6,124 bases of DNA from Candidatus Bathyarchaeota archaeon (GTDB lineage Archaea > Thermoproteota > Bathyarchaeia > 40CM-2-53-6 > RBG-13-38-9): contig DAOUZW010000073.1 in NCBI GenBank assembly GCA_030671315.1, positions 1-6,124 on the forward strand. Reading direction: 5' to 3'. Numbering within the stretch: position 1 is the stretch's first letter; each line of letters begins with the position of its first letter. Shown one piece after another: positions 5,341-6,124 of the stretch. The translations under genes and the position numbers were made by a program. The notes beneath the pieces are model-generated. The model was not told the origin of the DNA. It made no database searches and worked only from the letters and a program-made list of their open reading frames with translations.

Positions 5341-6124
5341 TTATCTTTCTGACCATTTGGGCATCGGATAGAGTAATTCAGTATTCTTTACTTCTGGAGG
5401 CCACACACATTTCTTTATCCCATTCTGCCATTGCATAACAGCAACTTGATGCCCAATCTGAATTCCATGTTCATCGGTTTTAAAATGGCCATAGAATCCT
5501 TTGAATTCAACCTCTTCTCTAACAGTTTCTCTAAGAGCTTTAGGATTCATTGGTTCAGCGCATTTCTCCATGGCCATTTGAATTGCTAAACCTTGAGTAA
5601 ATCCAATTGCGGAACTATATTCTGGTTCATAATCATACTCATCTACAAAAGCGGCTATGTACTCATCGTGTGTAGGTCCATAGTTGACATCATAAATTAC
5701 ACCAATCTCCCATTGAGTATTAGTTAATATATAATCACCATATGGAGAGACCGCATCATACCATTCAGGAGTAACCGCGCCTGTACCTGGATATAGTAGT
5801 TTCAAGTTAATGTCGAGTTCTTCACATTGTCTTGTTATTAGTATCGCATCTCCGTAACCAGCACCTGCTAATAATATTGATACCTCTGGGTCCGAAGCTT
5901 TGACCTTGCTCAATAAAGGCGAGAGATCAGTTGTATCAGTATGATATTTCTCATATACGAGGAGATTCACTCCTCTTTCCTTAGCATATTCATATCCACC
6001 TACTCCAGCAGTATTACGGAAAATATCATCTCCATGAATTATCGCCATATTTTTTGCATCCGGATCAATTTCTGGTACTATGTAATCCATAGTCATATCA
6101 ATCATTGATCTTAGGTACGCGTTA
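5341..6124 (-). CDS. ABC transporter substrate-binding protein, LivK/branched-chain amino acid type (N-terminus outside window)
   Basis: 260 C-terminal residues are visible; the frame stays open to the right edge, and the Met at 6105 is internal. The family captures small molecules outside the cell and delivers them to an ABC permease. Members bind Leu/Ile/Val, but also amides, urea, aromatic compounds and other solutes. The visible part covers the end of lobe I and lobe II of the type 1 periplasmic-binding fold. Landmarks are the KNMAIIHGDDIFRNTAG strand-loop, then YHTDTTDLSPLLSKVKASDP, typical of family members (tDfs.ll.kvka.dPd), YPGTGAVTPEWYDAV, EYSSAIGFTQGLAIQMAM, FKGFYGHFKTDEHG, and the ending QWQNGIKKCVWPPE with YPMPKW, the usual closing P-x-P-x-W pattern. 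The signal peptide or lipobox and the permease and ATPase genes would lie beyond the edge. The ligand cannot be read from the sequence. It converges on the small basic gene and is not in the methyltransferase operon. Confidence 0.85.
   Translation of the reverse strand, partial: NAYLRSMIDMTMDYIVPEIDPDAKNMAIIHGDDIFRNTAGVGGYEYAKERGVNLLVYEKYHTDTTDLSPLLSKVKASDPEVSILLAGAGYGDAILITRQCEELDINLKLLYPGTGAVTPEWYDAVSPYGDYILTNTQWEIGVIYDVNYGPTHDEYIAAFVDEYDYEPEYSSAIGFTQGLAIQMAMEKCAEPMNPKALRETVREEVEFKGFYGHFKTDEHGIQIGHQVAVMQWQNGIKKCVWPPEVKNTELLYPMPKWSER

Overview
The window is AT-rich and most likely archaeal. The translation signals fit archaea. One gene starts directly on an ATG with a TATAAAAT box about 20-27 bases upstream, as in a leaderless archaeal mRNA. 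Another starts on TTG behind a Shine-Dalgarno-like AGGTAGATC. T-tracts follow or lie between convergent genes. A type I polyprenyl diphosphate synthase relative and an MttB-type methyltransferase with its corrinoid protein would suit an anaerobic archaeon of the Asgard or Bathyarchaeia kind. The sequence alone does not fix the lineage, and a bacterial host is not strictly excluded. No tRNA, rRNA, CRISPR array or mobile element was seen.

Layout, left to right. Bases 2-145 hold the C-terminal end of an unidentified gene with a histidine-rich tail. Bases 188-1132 encode a divergent polyprenyl diphosphate synthase relative on the + strand. It converges on a kbl-type glycine C-acetyltransferase gene (1301-2500, - strand), with a T-tract and a hairpin-plus-T terminator between them. 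Bases 2501-2758 are a divergent promoter region shared by kbl and a corrinoid-protein gene. It carries a 7-4-7 inverted repeat, two 8-base palindromes and a run of alternating G and C. Bases 2759-3412 encode the corrinoid protein and 3417-4868 encode its apparent partner, a methyltransferase of the MttB superfamily without pyrrolysine. Bases 4947-5246 encode a small, very basic protein that I do not recognise. Bases 5341-6124 (- strand) are the C-terminal part of a LivK-type ABC substrate-binding protein that runs off the right edge.

How the genes may work together. The clear functional unit is the corrinoid protein plus MttB-like pair. MttB-like enzymes take a methyl group from a methylated amine (glycine betaine, other betaines, carnitine and similar quaternary amines in characterised relatives) and put it on the cobalt of the corrinoid protein. 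Neither the second methyltransferase that passes the methyl group to tetrahydrofolate, tetrahydromethanopterin or coenzyme M, nor the ATP-dependent corrinoid reductase, is in this window. They must be elsewhere if the pathway works. Kbl interconverts glycine plus acetyl-CoA with 2-amino-3-oxobutyrate, the second step of threonine breakdown by threonine dehydrogenase. Its divergent position next to the methyltransferase operon allows shared regulation but does not prove it. The substrate-binding protein may import an amino acid or similar small molecule. A link to the methyltransferase is only a guess from proximity.
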